Of a DNA stretch of 43,666 bases, positions 25,502 to 34,484 are shown in pieces. Numbering within the stretch: the first letter of the stretch is position 1; each line of letters opens with the position of its first letter. The translations under genes were made by a program, and so were the position numbers. The DNA is from an uncultured Sphingomonas sp. (GTDB lineage: Bacteria > Pseudomonadota > Alphaproteobacteria > Sphingomonadales > Sphingomonadaceae), in contig NZ_CAMLAC010000006.1 of NCBI RefSeq assembly GCF_946477935.1, forward strand, positions 1 through 43,666. The letters run 5' to 3'. The notes below the pieces were generated by a model that did not search any database, was not told the origin of the DNA, and worked only from the letters and a program-made list of their open reading frames with translations.

Positions 25502-26319
25502 CGACGGCTTTCCACGGCGATCCCTGGATCAAGTCGGACCTGCACGCGCGGCTGCGGCGCCACGCCGCCGCGGGCACGCTGGTGTTCGGCGCCACACGGT
25601 GGGACGGCGTCAGCGGCAGTCCTCTAGGCGTCTCGGCCGAGAGCGACGACTGCGCCGATTATGCGGCACGGTTCGGCTATCCGCTGGCACTCACCCCCCT
25701 GCTCGACATGATGACCGCCTACATCGCGCCCGAACGCGCGTTGGCCGACACGCTGGCGTGGGTCGAAACCGTGTCGCCCGGTGCCGACCTGTCCTGGGTA
25801 CCGCTCGGGATCGCCGAGGAGATGTTGGTGCGAATGGGCGCTGCCGACCATGCGCCGTCCCGTCATGCGGCCGTGCTGGACCTGCAGCGCCGCGACATGG
25901 CCGGTGAGACGATTACCCGTGCCGACTGGACCGCGCTGCGGCGCGAGATGGAAGCCGCGACGGATGATGCCCATGGTCCCGAGGCGGTCGCGCTGCGGGC
26001 CTGCGCCATGGCCTGTTGGCCGCTACGGACCAGCCGCTCGGTCGTGGCGAGCCTCGTCCAGATGTGGCAGACGGGCGCGCCGCCTTCCCCCGACTTCAGT
26101 GTGGCGGACAGGATCCAGGCGGAGGAGACGCTGCACGCGATCATCGCCGAGATGCGGCCACGGCGCGAGGATATCCCGGGGCTGTTCCGCGATCGCGACC
26201 CAGATCTGTCGAGACGCTACGAAGCCGAGTTGCGGCGCGTCAACCTGATCGCCGAGCAACGCATCGCCGCATTGCCGCCCCTCATCCTTCACCACCTCGC
26301 CGCGGCGGGCACCCCCTGA
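25498..26319 (+). CDS. Unrecognised 273-aa protein of the peptide operon
   Basis: I recognise no family. The GTG at 25498 overlaps the thioredoxin stop (GTGA) and gives VTTAFHGDPWIKSDLHARLR; the longer track ORF begins inside thioredoxin in another frame. The protein is soluble, about 273 aa, with no signal or TM segment. It has an N-terminal stretch rich in His, Asp and Trp (FHGDPWIKSDLH, ATRWDGVSG), then mostly helical sequence and a charged C-terminal helix (YEAELRRVNLIAEQRIAAL). Position between thioredoxin and the M3 peptidase in a packed operon implies a role in the same pathway, as an enzyme or an adaptor. Function unknown. Confidence 0.8.
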   Translation: MTTAFHGDPWIKSDLHARLRRHAAAGTLVFGATRWDGVSGSPLGVSAESDDCADYAARFGYPLALTPLLDMMTAYIAPERALADTLAWVETVSPGADLSWVPLGIAEEMLVRMGAADHAPSRHAAVLDLQRRDMAGETITRADWTALRREMEAATDDAHGPEAVALRACAMACWPLRTSRSVVASLVQMWQTGAPPSPDFSVADRIQAEETLHAIIAEMRPRREDIPGLFRDRDPDLSRRYEAELRRVNLIAEQRIAALPPLILHHLAAAGTP

Positions 26320-26356
26320 TCCGCCGGGCAGCCCCCATTTTCGACAAGGAACCGTC

Positions 26357-28381
26357 ATGACCGACACCCTGCGCGATCCCACGCAGCTCCCCCCCTTCGC
26401 GGCGTTCACGCCCGACGTGATCGGACCGGCGCTGGAGACCGCGCTCGCCGGGCATGAGGCGACGGTGGCGCAGCTCACCGCGACGCGGCCGACCAGCTTC
26501 GCCGATGCATGGATGCCGCTGGAGCGCAGCGGCAACGCGCTCGACGCACTGTGGACGGCGGTATCGCACCTCCAGGCAGTAGCGGACACGCCCGCGCTGC
26601 GCGAAGCGCACCGGGAAGGTCAGGCGCGGCTGATCGAGACGATGACGCGCATCGGCCAGAACCGCGATCTCCACGACCTCTATGCCGCGCTGACCGCGCA
26701 CCCCGAGTTCGCCGGCCTGCCGCAGGCGGACCGAGTCGCGGTGGAACGCGCGGTGCGCAACTTCACCCTCTCCGGCGTCGCGCTGGGACCGGAGGCGAAG
26801 GCGCGGTTCGCCGAAATCTCGGTCGAGCTGTCGAGCCTGTCGAACGCCTTCTCCAGCGCGGTCCTCGATGCGACCGACGCCTGGATCGAGCACGTCACCA
26901 ACGACGCCCTGCTCGCCGGCCTCTCCGATACCGACAAGGCGATGTTCGCCGCCGCGGCGCAGGCGCGCGGGCTGGACGGCTGGGTGGTGACGCTCCAGCA
27001 GCCGAGCGTCACCGCGATCCTCACCTTCGCCGAGGACCGCGGGTTGCGCGAGCGCGTCTATACCGCATACGGTACCCGCGCGTCGGACCAGGGGCCGCAT
27101 GCCGGCCGGTTCGACAACAGCGAGCGGATTGCGCGCATCCTGGCGCTGCGCCGAGAAGCGGCCGCGCTGCTCGGCTTCGCCAACCCGGTTGAGCGCTCGC
27201 TCGCCACCAAAATGGCCGCCAGCGCCGGCGAGGTGCTCACCTTCCTGCGCGACCTGGCGCGCCGCGCACGGCCGTTCGGCGAGCGCGAGGTCACGGCGGT
27301 GCGCGACTTCGCCGCGGCCAAGCTCGGCATCGCCGACCCCCAGCCCTGGGACATCGCCTTCGCCTCCAACCGCCTGCGAACCGCGCACCACGCGATCGAC
27401 GAGGCGGAGATTCGCGCCTATTTTCCGGTCGAGCGGGTAATGCAGGGTTGGCATGCGCTGGTCGAGCGCCTGTACGGCACCCGCTTCGTGGCGCGCGACG
27501 ACGTCGCGGTCTGGCATCCCGACGCGCGCTATTTCGATGCGGTCGACACCGACGGCACGGTGTTCGCCGGCCTCTATCTCGACCTCCACGCCCGCGCCGG
27601 GAAGCGCGGCGGCGCCTGGATGGACGAGGCCCGCCCCCGCCTTAACGACGGCAACGTTCGGCAGGTACCGGTCGCCTATATGGTGTGCAACTTCGCGCCG
27701 AAGAGCGAGGGCGCGCCGGCGCTTTTGTCGCATCGCGAGGTCGTGACGCTGCTCCACGAGACCGGCCACTGCCTCCACCACCTCTTCACCTGCGTCGACC
27801 GGCCGAGCATCGCCGGGATCAACGGCGTCGAATGGGACGCGGTCGAACTGCCGAGCCAGCTGATGGAGGATTTCGCCTGGGACCGCGCGGTGCTGACCGG
27901 CATGTCGGGGGATCACCGGACCGGCGCGCCGCTGCCGCCCGAATTGTTCGAGAGGATGGTGGCCGCGCGCCATTTCCAGTCGGGCATGGGGCTGCTCAGG
28001 CAGATCGAATATGCGATGTTCGATCTCATCCTCCATCTCGGCACGATGGGTGACGATCCGATGGAGGTGCTCGAGGCGGTGCGCGACGAAGTGGCGGTGG
28101 TCCGGCCGCCCGAATGGCATCGCTTCCCCCACGCCTTCAGCCACATCTTCGCCGGCGGCTATGCCTCGGGTTACTACAGCTACCTATGGGCTGAAGTGCT
28201 GGCTGCGGACGGTTTCAGCCGTTTCGCCGAGGCCGGTCTCGTCGACCGCGCCACCGGGAACGCCTTCCGCGCCGAGGTGCTTGCGCGTGGCGCCACCCGC
28301 TCTGCAGGCGAGAGCTTCCGTGCCTTCCGTGGCCGCGATGCCGAACTCACCGCGCTGCTCGTTCGCCATGGACTGGTCTGA
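26357..28381 (+). CDS. M3-family oligopeptidase (OpdA/Dcp type)
   Basis: 674 aa, cytosolic, start preceded by AAGGA. Zinc motif HETGH at 467-471 with the third ligand probably Glu497 in DAVELPSQLME. FAGGYASGYYSYLWAEVL is the conserved substrate-domain motif of oligopeptidase A and dipeptidyl carboxypeptidase, and the length is typical. These enzymes cut short peptides that fit in a closed channel. It ends the seven-gene operon, 37 bp after the unrecognised gene, and fits final breakdown of fragments released by TldD/E. Confidence 0.92.
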   Translation: MTDTLRDPTQLPPFAAFTPDVIGPALETALAGHEATVAQLTATRPTSFADAWMPLERSGNALDALWTAVSHLQAVADTPALREAHREGQARLIETMTRIGQNRDLHDLYAALTAHPEFAGLPQADRVAVERAVRNFTLSGVALGPEAKARFAEISVELSSLSNAFSSAVLDATDAWIEHVTNDALLAGLSDTDKAMFAAAAQARGLDGWVVTLQQPSVTAILTFAEDRGLRERVYTAYGTRASDQGPHAGRFDNSERIARILALRREAAALLGFANPVERSLATKMAASAGEVLTFLRDLARRARPFGEREVTAVRDFAAAKLGIADPQPWDIAFASNRLRTAHHAIDEAEIRAYFPVERVMQGWHALVERLYGTRFVARDDVAVWHPDARYFDAVDTDGTVFAGLYLDLHARAGKRGGAWMDEARPRLNDGNVRQVPVAYMVCNFAPKSEGAPALLSHREVVTLLHETGHCLHHLFTCVDRPSIAGINGVEWDAVELPSQLMEDFAWDRAVLTGMSGDHRTGAPLPPELFERMVAARHFQSGMGLLRQIEYAMFDLILHLGTMGDDPMEVLEAVRDEVAVVRPPEWHRFPHAFSHIFAGGYASGYYSYLWAEVLAADGFSRFAEAGLVDRATGNAFRAEVLARGATRSAGESFRAFRGRDAELTALLVRHGLV

Positions 28382-28487
28382 GGCAGAGGGGAGGAACATC
28401 GGGTGAGCGCCTTCGCGCGTGTCGGTGAGGCTGAGATGCACGTCCTGCGCGACGAAGCCAGCAGCCTGCATGGCGTGATCGCCGCAG

Positions 28488-28724
28488 CATCACGCCAAGC
28501 TGCACTAGACCAACCCGCTCGAACGCCTGAACGGCGAGATCAAGCGGCGCACCGGCGTCGTGGGTATCTTCCCCAGTGAGGATGCCATTACCCGCCTCGT
28601 CGGCGCGCGCCTGCTTGAGCAGAACGATGAAGGGGCAGTTCAGCGGGGGCGCTACATGACGCTGGAAAGCGTCGCGCAATTGAGCGATGATCCTGCCGTC
28701 ACGCTGCCGGCCATGGCAGCCTGA
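28488..28724 (+). pseudogene. IS256-family transposase C-terminal remnant
   Basis: Reading HHAKLH, a TAG stop, then [44 protein letters not shown] and [16 protein letters not shown] to TGA. This is the well-conserved C-terminus of IS256-type transposases. The TAG sits where Ser is expected, and the catalytic N-terminal two thirds are missing, so it is dead. A terminal sequence like CACCACCCCACCGGACACAAC (28780s) may be the old right end. Confidence 0.85.
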
Positions 28725-29068
28725 CCAGCCCGGCCTCACCGGAGATCAATGCGATTACGCCGCTGACGCTACACCACCCCACCGGACACAACAAAATCCG
28801 AACCGCATCCGGCAGCTGTCAGCCTTCACCCTGACGAGCTTGATCGTTTTGAACGAAGACGCCTTTTCGATCGTCCACTTTGATCCATGCGAACGGTAGA
28901 GTCCGCTAGCTAGAACCAGACTTTCACCGCATAAGGAGTAAGCGACGGGATTTGATCGCTAGCTGCCGGGTGGCTTCGCCGCCGCGACGAGCCAGGCACG
29001 GTCATTCGGAGGCGCGCGGCCGCCCCTGAAAGAGGACGCTCGTTAATCGCAGCCTGGCCGCTGTTTGC
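28725..29068. other. Gap without a supportable gene
   Basis: 344 bp between the IS256 remnant and the glutathione transferase relic. It may include the old insertion-sequence end (up to about 28795). I see no ORF with a ribosome site, no strong hairpin and no copy of the 61-nt repeat. Confidence 0.6.
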
Positions 29069-29728
29069 TCACCCAGCGTCACCTCGCTGATCTGCATTCG
29101 TCAGACTTTCGATGACGATCGCTGTCCCCTCCGGAGACCAAGGGGAAACCTTGTGCATGATCCTCTCGAAAAGATTCGAAGCGAGATGATCGGCGAGTCA
29201 TAGCTTCAGCAGTGGTAGGGACAAGTCGTCGAACCACGCTCGATCGAGCCCGGCGAACTGCCTTACGAAAGGCAGGATGGCGGCATCCGTCAGGCCCGCC
29301 TTCGTGCCGCCGAGTTGACCGCCAACACCAAATCGCGTTTCTAGATCCTGTAGAAACTCGAAGCCAAGATCGCGATGCCGGGTTGGGTCCGAGCCGTAGC
29401 GATCAGGAAATTTGTACCGGTCGAGGTGGTGCTTGAACACTTCGTCATTGGCCGCGATCAGTGCGGGATCGTCACGAGCGAGCCAATCTTCCGGGTCCCG
29501 GATACGCAGCGCCCAACGCATTATCGCGAGGCTTTCGTCGAGCACGACGCCTTCCGCCGTCACACGCACCGGCAATGTGCCCTTCGGCGACGCGGTGAAC
29601 AGTTCCGCAGGCTTGTCGGAAAGCCTGACCTCCCGAAGCTCCCGGCGCACGCCACCCACGGCCAGTGCCAATCGCGCCCGCATCGCGAAGGGACAACGAC
29701 GAAAGCTATAGAGAATATGGATGGCCAT
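29069..29728 (-). pseudogene. Glutathione S-transferase interrupted by an in-frame TGA
   Basis: The track shows 176 aa (to 29198): MAIHILYSFRRCPFAMRARL with a CPFAMR glutaredoxin-like site and a GST N-domain. It ends abruptly at LPLLKL. The same frame continues past the TGA as LADHLASNLFERIMHKVSPWSP to a TGA at 29069, giving about 219 aa, the normal GST size. The interrupted position is where relatives have Trp (LKLW), so one base change TGG to TGA explains it. The 176-aa product would lack the end of the helical C-domain. GSTs of this type conjugate or reduce with glutathione in the cytosol; activity of the shortened form is doubtful. Confidence 0.8.
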
Positions 29729-29846
29729 GACCCAGGCATACCGCCCATTCCTTGCCCCAGCCCCCCCCCGACAGGGAGGAACGCTGGACCGGCACTCGCC
29801 GGATAAATGAATTGCCGCACCTATCCGGTAATGGAATGATGCGACG

Positions 29847-31202
29847 ATGCGGATACCAAAGTCAGCCGTCCTCGCCCTGCTCCTGGCGGTTCCCGCGAAC
29901 GCCCAGATCGTCGCCCAGCCTTCGGCCGGGACCTATGTACGCGCGGTGGCGGCCGGCTATAAGGCGGCACTCTATTGCTCGGGCCACTTCAACGCCGGTC
30001 GGACCCCGGCGCAGATCGATGCCGACGAACTGACCGGCATCTATCCCGAGTATGACAATATCGTGCCGACGCTCACCGCGCAGATCGACCGCGCGCGTGG
30101 GTCCGTCGCCGTCGCCTTCGACCCCGCGCTGCCACCGCGATACGCGGTGTGGCGCCACGGCCGTGGCTGTGTGACGCTGCCGATCGGCAGCAAGGCGCCC
30201 GCGGGCAAGGCGTCGGCCGCACCACCACCGATTGCGGGGGCAGATCCCCGCCCATGGCCGCAGGGCGATGCCGGCATCGCAGTGCGGCCTTCCGCGCCGC
30301 TGACTGGAGCCATCGGCAAGGCGTTCGCCGGTGGCTATGGCGCCGGCGCGAAGACTGTCGGCGTGATCGTCGTGAAAGACGGCGAGGTCGTTGCCGAACG
30401 TTACAGCAGCGGCTTTGGGCCGTACGTGTCGAACCGGACCTGGTCGGTCGGCAAGTCGATCGCCGGAACGTTGATCGGCCTTGTCGATGCCGGCGCGCTC
30501 CAGGCGCCCGCCGCCGTGCCGCAGTGGAGCGCCGGTGACCCGCGAAGATCGATCACGCTCGACAACCTGCTGCGTATGGCGTCAGGCCTTCATAGCGACA
30601 CCGCAGGCAACCGCACCGACGCAATCTATTTCGGCGGCACGGCCGTGGACGAACAGACGGTTTCCTGGCCTCTGGAGGCCCGGTCCGGCACGCGCTTCCG
30701 CTATGCGAACAACGACATTCTTCTCGCGGTTTATGCCACACGGCAGCGGATTGGCGAGGACAGGTATCGCACGTGGCCGAACGACTTGTTCGGCAAGCTC
30801 GGCATGGCGCACACGGTCGCCGAGACGGACTGGCATGGCAACTACGTCCTATCCAGCCAGCTGTGGTCGACCGCCCGCGACCTCGCGCGGCTTGGGCTGT
30901 TCTGGTCCCAGAACGGCGTCTGGGCGGGCCAGCGCCTGCTGCCGTCGGGCTGGTTGCGCACCATGACGACCCCCGGCGGACCCCAGCCGCCGAGCGGCCC
31001 CGGCTATGGCGCGACGATGTGGCTGTTCGGCCCCCAACAGGGGCTGCCGGTGGGCAGTTTTGCCGCGCAGGGTAACAGAGGGCAATATGTGATGGTTATC
31101 CCTGCGCGACATCTGGTGATCGTGAGACGCGGCGAGGATCCTGGCGCAGCGCGTTTCGACATCGCGCGCTTTGCCGCCGATGTCGCCGCAGCGCTGCCCT
31201 AG
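29847..31202 (+). CDS. Secreted serine hydrolase of the beta-lactamase (class C) fold
   Basis: 451 aa, signal peptide MRIPKSAVLALLLAVPANAQ. The penicillin-binding/beta-lactamase catalytic set is visible: SVGK at 200-203 (Ser200, Lys203), YAN at 286-288, and a third motif near QGNRGQ. The fold matches 6-aminohexanoate-dimer hydrolase and esterase EstB-type relatives, which cleave amides or esters, rather than true AmpC. A ~150-residue N-terminal extension precedes the catalytic domain. Its substrate is unknown. It converges with the GGT gene, 61 bp apart. A run of nine C lies 78 bp upstream (29761-29769) and could vary in length. Confidence 0.85.
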   Translation: MRIPKSAVLALLLAVPANAQIVAQPSAGTYVRAVAAGYKAALYCSGHFNAGRTPAQIDADELTGIYPEYDNIVPTLTAQIDRARGSVAVAFDPALPPRYAVWRHGRGCVTLPIGSKAPAGKASAAPPPIAGADPRPWPQGDAGIAVRPSAPLTGAIGKAFAGGYGAGAKTVGVIVVKDGEVVAERYSSGFGPYVSNRTWSVGKSIAGTLIGLVDAGALQAPAAVPQWSAGDPRRSITLDNLLRMASGLHSDTAGNRTDAIYFGGTAVDEQTVSWPLEARSGTRFRYANNDILLAVYATRQRIGEDRYRTWPNDLFGKLGMAHTVAETDWHGNYVLSSQLWSTARDLARLGLFWSQNGVWAGQRLLPSGWLRTMTTPGGPQPPSGPGYGATMWLFGPQQGLPVGSFAAQGNRGQYVMVIPARHLVIVRRGEDPGAARFDIARFAADVAAALP

Positions 31203-31263
31203 TGCCACGCTCCCCTCGCCTGACGTGCTACCGCCTCGTGAACACAGCTTGGGCAGCGTCGCC

Positions 31264-33153
31264 TCAATAGGCCAGCGCACAGCCGTCGGCACGCATCTCG
31301 CTCGCTGCGGCATAGACGCGGGTCGCGCCGTCCATGCGATGCTCCACGCATTCGTAGCGGCCGAAACCGCCGTCGGGCTCGCCGATCGCCCACCCGATTT
31401 CAGCAAGCCGCTGCCGCGTCGCCATCGGCACGCCAGTCTCCAGCCGCAGCAGGCCACGTGGGCCCAGTCCGGCCGCGTCCTCTCCCATCGACTGCGACGA
31501 GCCCTCATGGTGCCAGCGCGGCGCATCGCCCGCAGACTGGACTTCAAGACCATAGTCGACCCGGTTGACGATGATCTGCGTCTGCCCTTGCGGCTGCATA
31601 TCCCCGCCCATCACGCCGAAGCTCATCCACGGATCGCCCCCACGTGTGGCGAAGCCGGGAATGATCGTCTGAAACGGTCGCTTGCCCGGCGCATAGATAT
31701 TGGGATGGCCATCCTTCAGGCTGAACAACTGCCCGCGATCCTGGAACATGAAGCCCAGCCCGTCAGCGACCAGCCCCGACCCCATGCCGCGGAAGTTTGA
31801 CTGGATCATCGACACCATCATGCCGTCCTTGTCGGCACAGCTGAAATAGGTCGTGTCGCCGTGGCTGGGCGCCTGCCCCGGATAAACGGGATCGAGGATG
31901 CGATCTGGTCGAATCAGCTTCGCACGCTGCCGGGCGTATTCCTTCGAGATAAGCCATTCGACCGGCACCTTGGTAAAATGCGGGTCGGCGTAGAAACGCG
32001 CGCGGTCTTCGTACGCGAGCCGCTTCGCCTCCGCTTGAAGATGGATCGACAATGGCGATTGGAAGCCTGCATCGCCCAAATCGAACGTCTCAAGGATGTT
32101 GAGCATCTGGAGCGTAGCGATGCCCTGCGTGTTCGCGCCCAGCGCATGCACATCCACCCCGCGATAGCCCGTCTGGTGCGGTTCGACCCATTCCGCGCGG
32201 TGGGCGGCAAGATCCTCGAACCGAAGCCAGCCTCCGATACGCTTGAAGTAGCGATCGATGACACGCGCGATGTCGCCAGCGTAGAACGCGTCTCGGCCGC
32301 CCTCCGCGATCGCACGATAGGTGCGTGCGAGGTCGGGATTGCGGAACACCTGGCCCGTTGCAGGCCCCTTGCTGTCGGCGAGTCCGTACGTCCGCAGCGC
32401 ATTCGCCGTCTCTTCGATGCCGTTGCCTGGTCGGCGGAACGCGGCCATGCTGCGTCGGATGTAATAGGCGATGATGTCGGGCACGGGCGCTCCCACCTCG
32501 GCATAGGTAATCGCCGGTTCGAACAGCTGCGCCCAAGGCAGCCGGCCATAGCGTTGGTGCATCGTCCACCACGCATCGACTGCCCCCGGTACCGACACGG
32601 TCACCGCGCCCAGCGGTGGCAAGGCACCGCCCCGCGCCCGCGACCGTACCGTCTCTAGGTTGAGGCCCTGCGGCGACGCACCCGATCCCGCCAGCCCGAC
32701 GACCTTGCGCTGCTTCGGATCCCAGATCATCGCATAGGCATCGCCGCCAATACCGCTGGAGGTTGGCTCCAGGAAACCGAGGCAGGCGTTGATCGCGATG
32801 GCGGCATCCACAGCCGACCCGCCCTGCCGCAGGATGTCGATGCCGGCCTGGGTCGCCAGTGGATGGGCCGTACCCACAGCCCCGTTGAGCCCATATGCCG
32901 CCGTGCGGGACGCGAAGCTCGCTCCGACCGGCCGATCGCCGGCGGTGACGTCGGGGCGCAAAAAGCGATCGGCACCCGCCTCCCAACGTTTCGGGAGCGA
33001 TTGCATCGCCGGCTGAGGCGCGCCGCCCTGCCCTGGCCCTGGCGCACCCTGCCCACCGGATACCCGCGTGCTCGCTTGCTGTGGTTCCGCGAGAACCGAA
33101 CCGGGCAAAAGCGCCGCACCCGGCACGGCGGCAAGAAAAGTTCGACGACGCAT
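31264..33153 (-). CDS. ggt: Gamma-glutamyltransferase (periplasmic GGT)
   Basis: 629 aa from MRRRTFLAAVPGAALLPG, with GGGGAG upstream; the longer track start lacks support. The signal looks Tat-like (RRRTF). GGT motifs: AAIAINACLGFLEPTSSGIGG and the autocleavage site GDTTYFSCADKDG, where Thr434 should become the N-terminal nucleophile of the small subunit; FRGMGSGLVADGLGFMFQDRG follows. GGTs remove or transfer the gamma-glutamyl group of glutathione and other gamma-glutamyl compounds in the periplasm. A Gly/Pro/Gln-rich linker (~25 residues) follows the signal. Cephalosporin acylase-like activity is possible within the family. Confidence 0.92.
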   Translation of the reverse strand: MRRRTFLAAVPGAALLPGSVLAEPQQASTRVSGGQGAPGPGQGGAPQPAMQSLPKRWEAGADRFLRPDVTAGDRPVGASFASRTAAYGLNGAVGTAHPLATQAGIDILRQGGSAVDAAIAINACLGFLEPTSSGIGGDAYAMIWDPKQRKVVGLAGSGASPQGLNLETVRSRARGGALPPLGAVTVSVPGAVDAWWTMHQRYGRLPWAQLFEPAITYAEVGAPVPDIIAYYIRRSMAAFRRPGNGIEETANALRTYGLADSKGPATGQVFRNPDLARTYRAIAEGGRDAFYAGDIARVIDRYFKRIGGWLRFEDLAAHRAEWVEPHQTGYRGVDVHALGANTQGIATLQMLNILETFDLGDAGFQSPLSIHLQAEAKRLAYEDRARFYADPHFTKVPVEWLISKEYARQRAKLIRPDRILDPVYPGQAPSHGDTTYFSCADKDGMMVSMIQSNFRGMGSGLVADGLGFMFQDRGQLFSLKDGHPNIYAPGKRPFQTIIPGFATRGGDPWMSFGVMGGDMQPQGQTQIIVNRVDYGLEVQSAGDAPRWHHEGSSQSMGEDAAGLGPRGLLRLETGVPMATRQRLAEIGWAIGEPDGGFGRYECVEHRMDGATRVYAAASEMRADGCALAY

Positions 33154-33328
33154 GATGGCTACTCCCCGGTGCTGGTGCGCATCCTCACCAAGGTGCCGGA
33201 CAAGTACAAGGTGTATCCACGTGTTTCGGGGCTGCAGCTCAGTCAGCGCGCCTGCTCTGCCACGTCCGCGCTCGGATCGTCGTCCCAGATGCCAATCACA
33301 CTCGAATGGCAACGAAATTGGTAGGCCT

Positions 33329-34129
33329 CTATCCCGCGGAAAGCCTATTCAGCATGCCGGTGGCCCGGTCTCGTAAAGCTGGCTCACGCGTGATTTCGAG
33401 CATTGCGGTAAGGCTGGCGCGGGCGGCGGTTACGTCATTGTCGATGATTTCCAGTCGGGCGCGTTCCCACCAAGGATGGGGATAGTTTGGCGCGATCGAC
33501 GTCATCCGGCTGTAAAGCACCAGTGCCCGCCGACCTTTGCCAGCTTTCTCTGCCCGGGTTGCCTGATTGAGCAGCAGGCGAACAAGGATCGCCCGGTTCT
33601 CCATGGCCGCTACGTGCCGCACCGCGGACGAGACGTCGCTTTTCGCCGAGGCCAGCAGCGCGGTGATCTCTTCGACACCAACGAGCGCACCTCTGCGGAA
33701 TGGATCGATGATCACAGGTTTGGCCTCATGTCCGACCATGACGAGCACATGCCCTGGCACATTCAGTATCTCGGCGGCCCAGCCGATGCGTCGAGCTGCG
33801 GCAACGTACAGGATCGACAAGCTGATCGGCAGACCGCGCAGACGGTCGATAACGCGGATCAGGTCGGCATTGTCGGGATTGTCGTACGTCTCTGCGTCAC
33901 CCGAGAAGCCGAACTCTTCGGCAAACACCTGTGCGAGGCGGCCAGCACGCTCCGAGGCACCGGCGACACCGGCACCGACCCCGTCGAGGCGCGACGCAAT
34001 GTCAGAAAGCGTGTCCTGATAAGGGCCAATGTCGATCTCGTCGTGATCGAGTAGCGCCAGCGCGAGCGCGGCTTCGTCCAGGACGATGTCGTCATCGTCT
34101 ACCAGACCCAAGTCTTCAAAATTATCCAT
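33329..34129 (-). CDS. SirB1-like transglutaminase-fold protein with TPR tail
   Basis: 266 aa from ATG at 34129 (the track uses a TTG three codons earlier). The first two thirds match the SirB1 transglutaminase-like domain: DNADLIRVIDRLRGLPISLSI, AARRIGWAAEILNVPGHVLV and VIIDPFRRG. The C-terminus has a tetratricopeptide-like repeat (ALVLYSRMTSIAPNYPHPWW). The catalytic Cys of true transglutaminases is not evident, as is usual in this family. The role is unknown; cytosolic. Confidence 0.82.
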   Translation of the reverse strand: MDNFEDLGLVDDDDIVLDEAALALALLDHDEIDIGPYQDTLSDIASRLDGVGAGVAGASERAGRLAQVFAEEFGFSGDAETYDNPDNADLIRVIDRLRGLPISLSILYVAAARRIGWAAEILNVPGHVLVMVGHEAKPVIIDPFRRGALVGVEEITALLASAKSDVSSAVRHVAAMENRAILVRLLLNQATRAEKAGKGRRALVLYSRMTSIAPNYPHPWWERARLEIIDNDVTAARASLTAMLEITREPALRDRATGMLNRLSAG

Positions 34130-34210
34130 GCATTCCAAGATGGTGTTCGCGTTGGGTTGCGCAAAGGTGGCAGGCTTCCAGCTGTTGATCGGTCAGCCAC
34201 ACGGGATGCC

Positions 34211-34271
34211 GACCCATTTGCGGGCGTTCGCGCATCGCCAGTCGCTGCCCAGAACCTGCCGCTTGTTCATG
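34211..34271 (+). repeat. Dispersed intergenic repeat, copy H (diverged)
   Basis: GACCCATTTGCGGGCGTTCG at the 5' end and GCTTGTTCATG at the 3' end, with the same 61-nt spacing as other copies; the CCCAACTTC block has become CCCAGAACC. The 34130-34484 gap holds this copy and otherwise nothing I can support. Confidence 0.55.
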
Positions 34272-34484
34272 TCGCTGATCGACCGCTCAAGCATCGGTCC
34301 CAGTACCGAAGGACAGGTTGGCTTCGGAGCCTCAGGGGCCGCGGGTTCGGCTTGGCAACTGGCAAATGGAGACTGATGCAGCCTCTTGATCGAAGTTAAC
34401 TTGCTGAAGCGTATAAACATTTCTGTCGGATCACCTCTTGATCTTGGCCCGGTCTCGCGGCTCTGTTGAACTCAGGAGAGTGCG

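Noticed and set aside
34193-34420. Minus-strand 75-aa ORF in the gap before the kinase
   Set aside because: Spans repeat copy H, no ribosome site, Pro/Cys-rich chance sequence.
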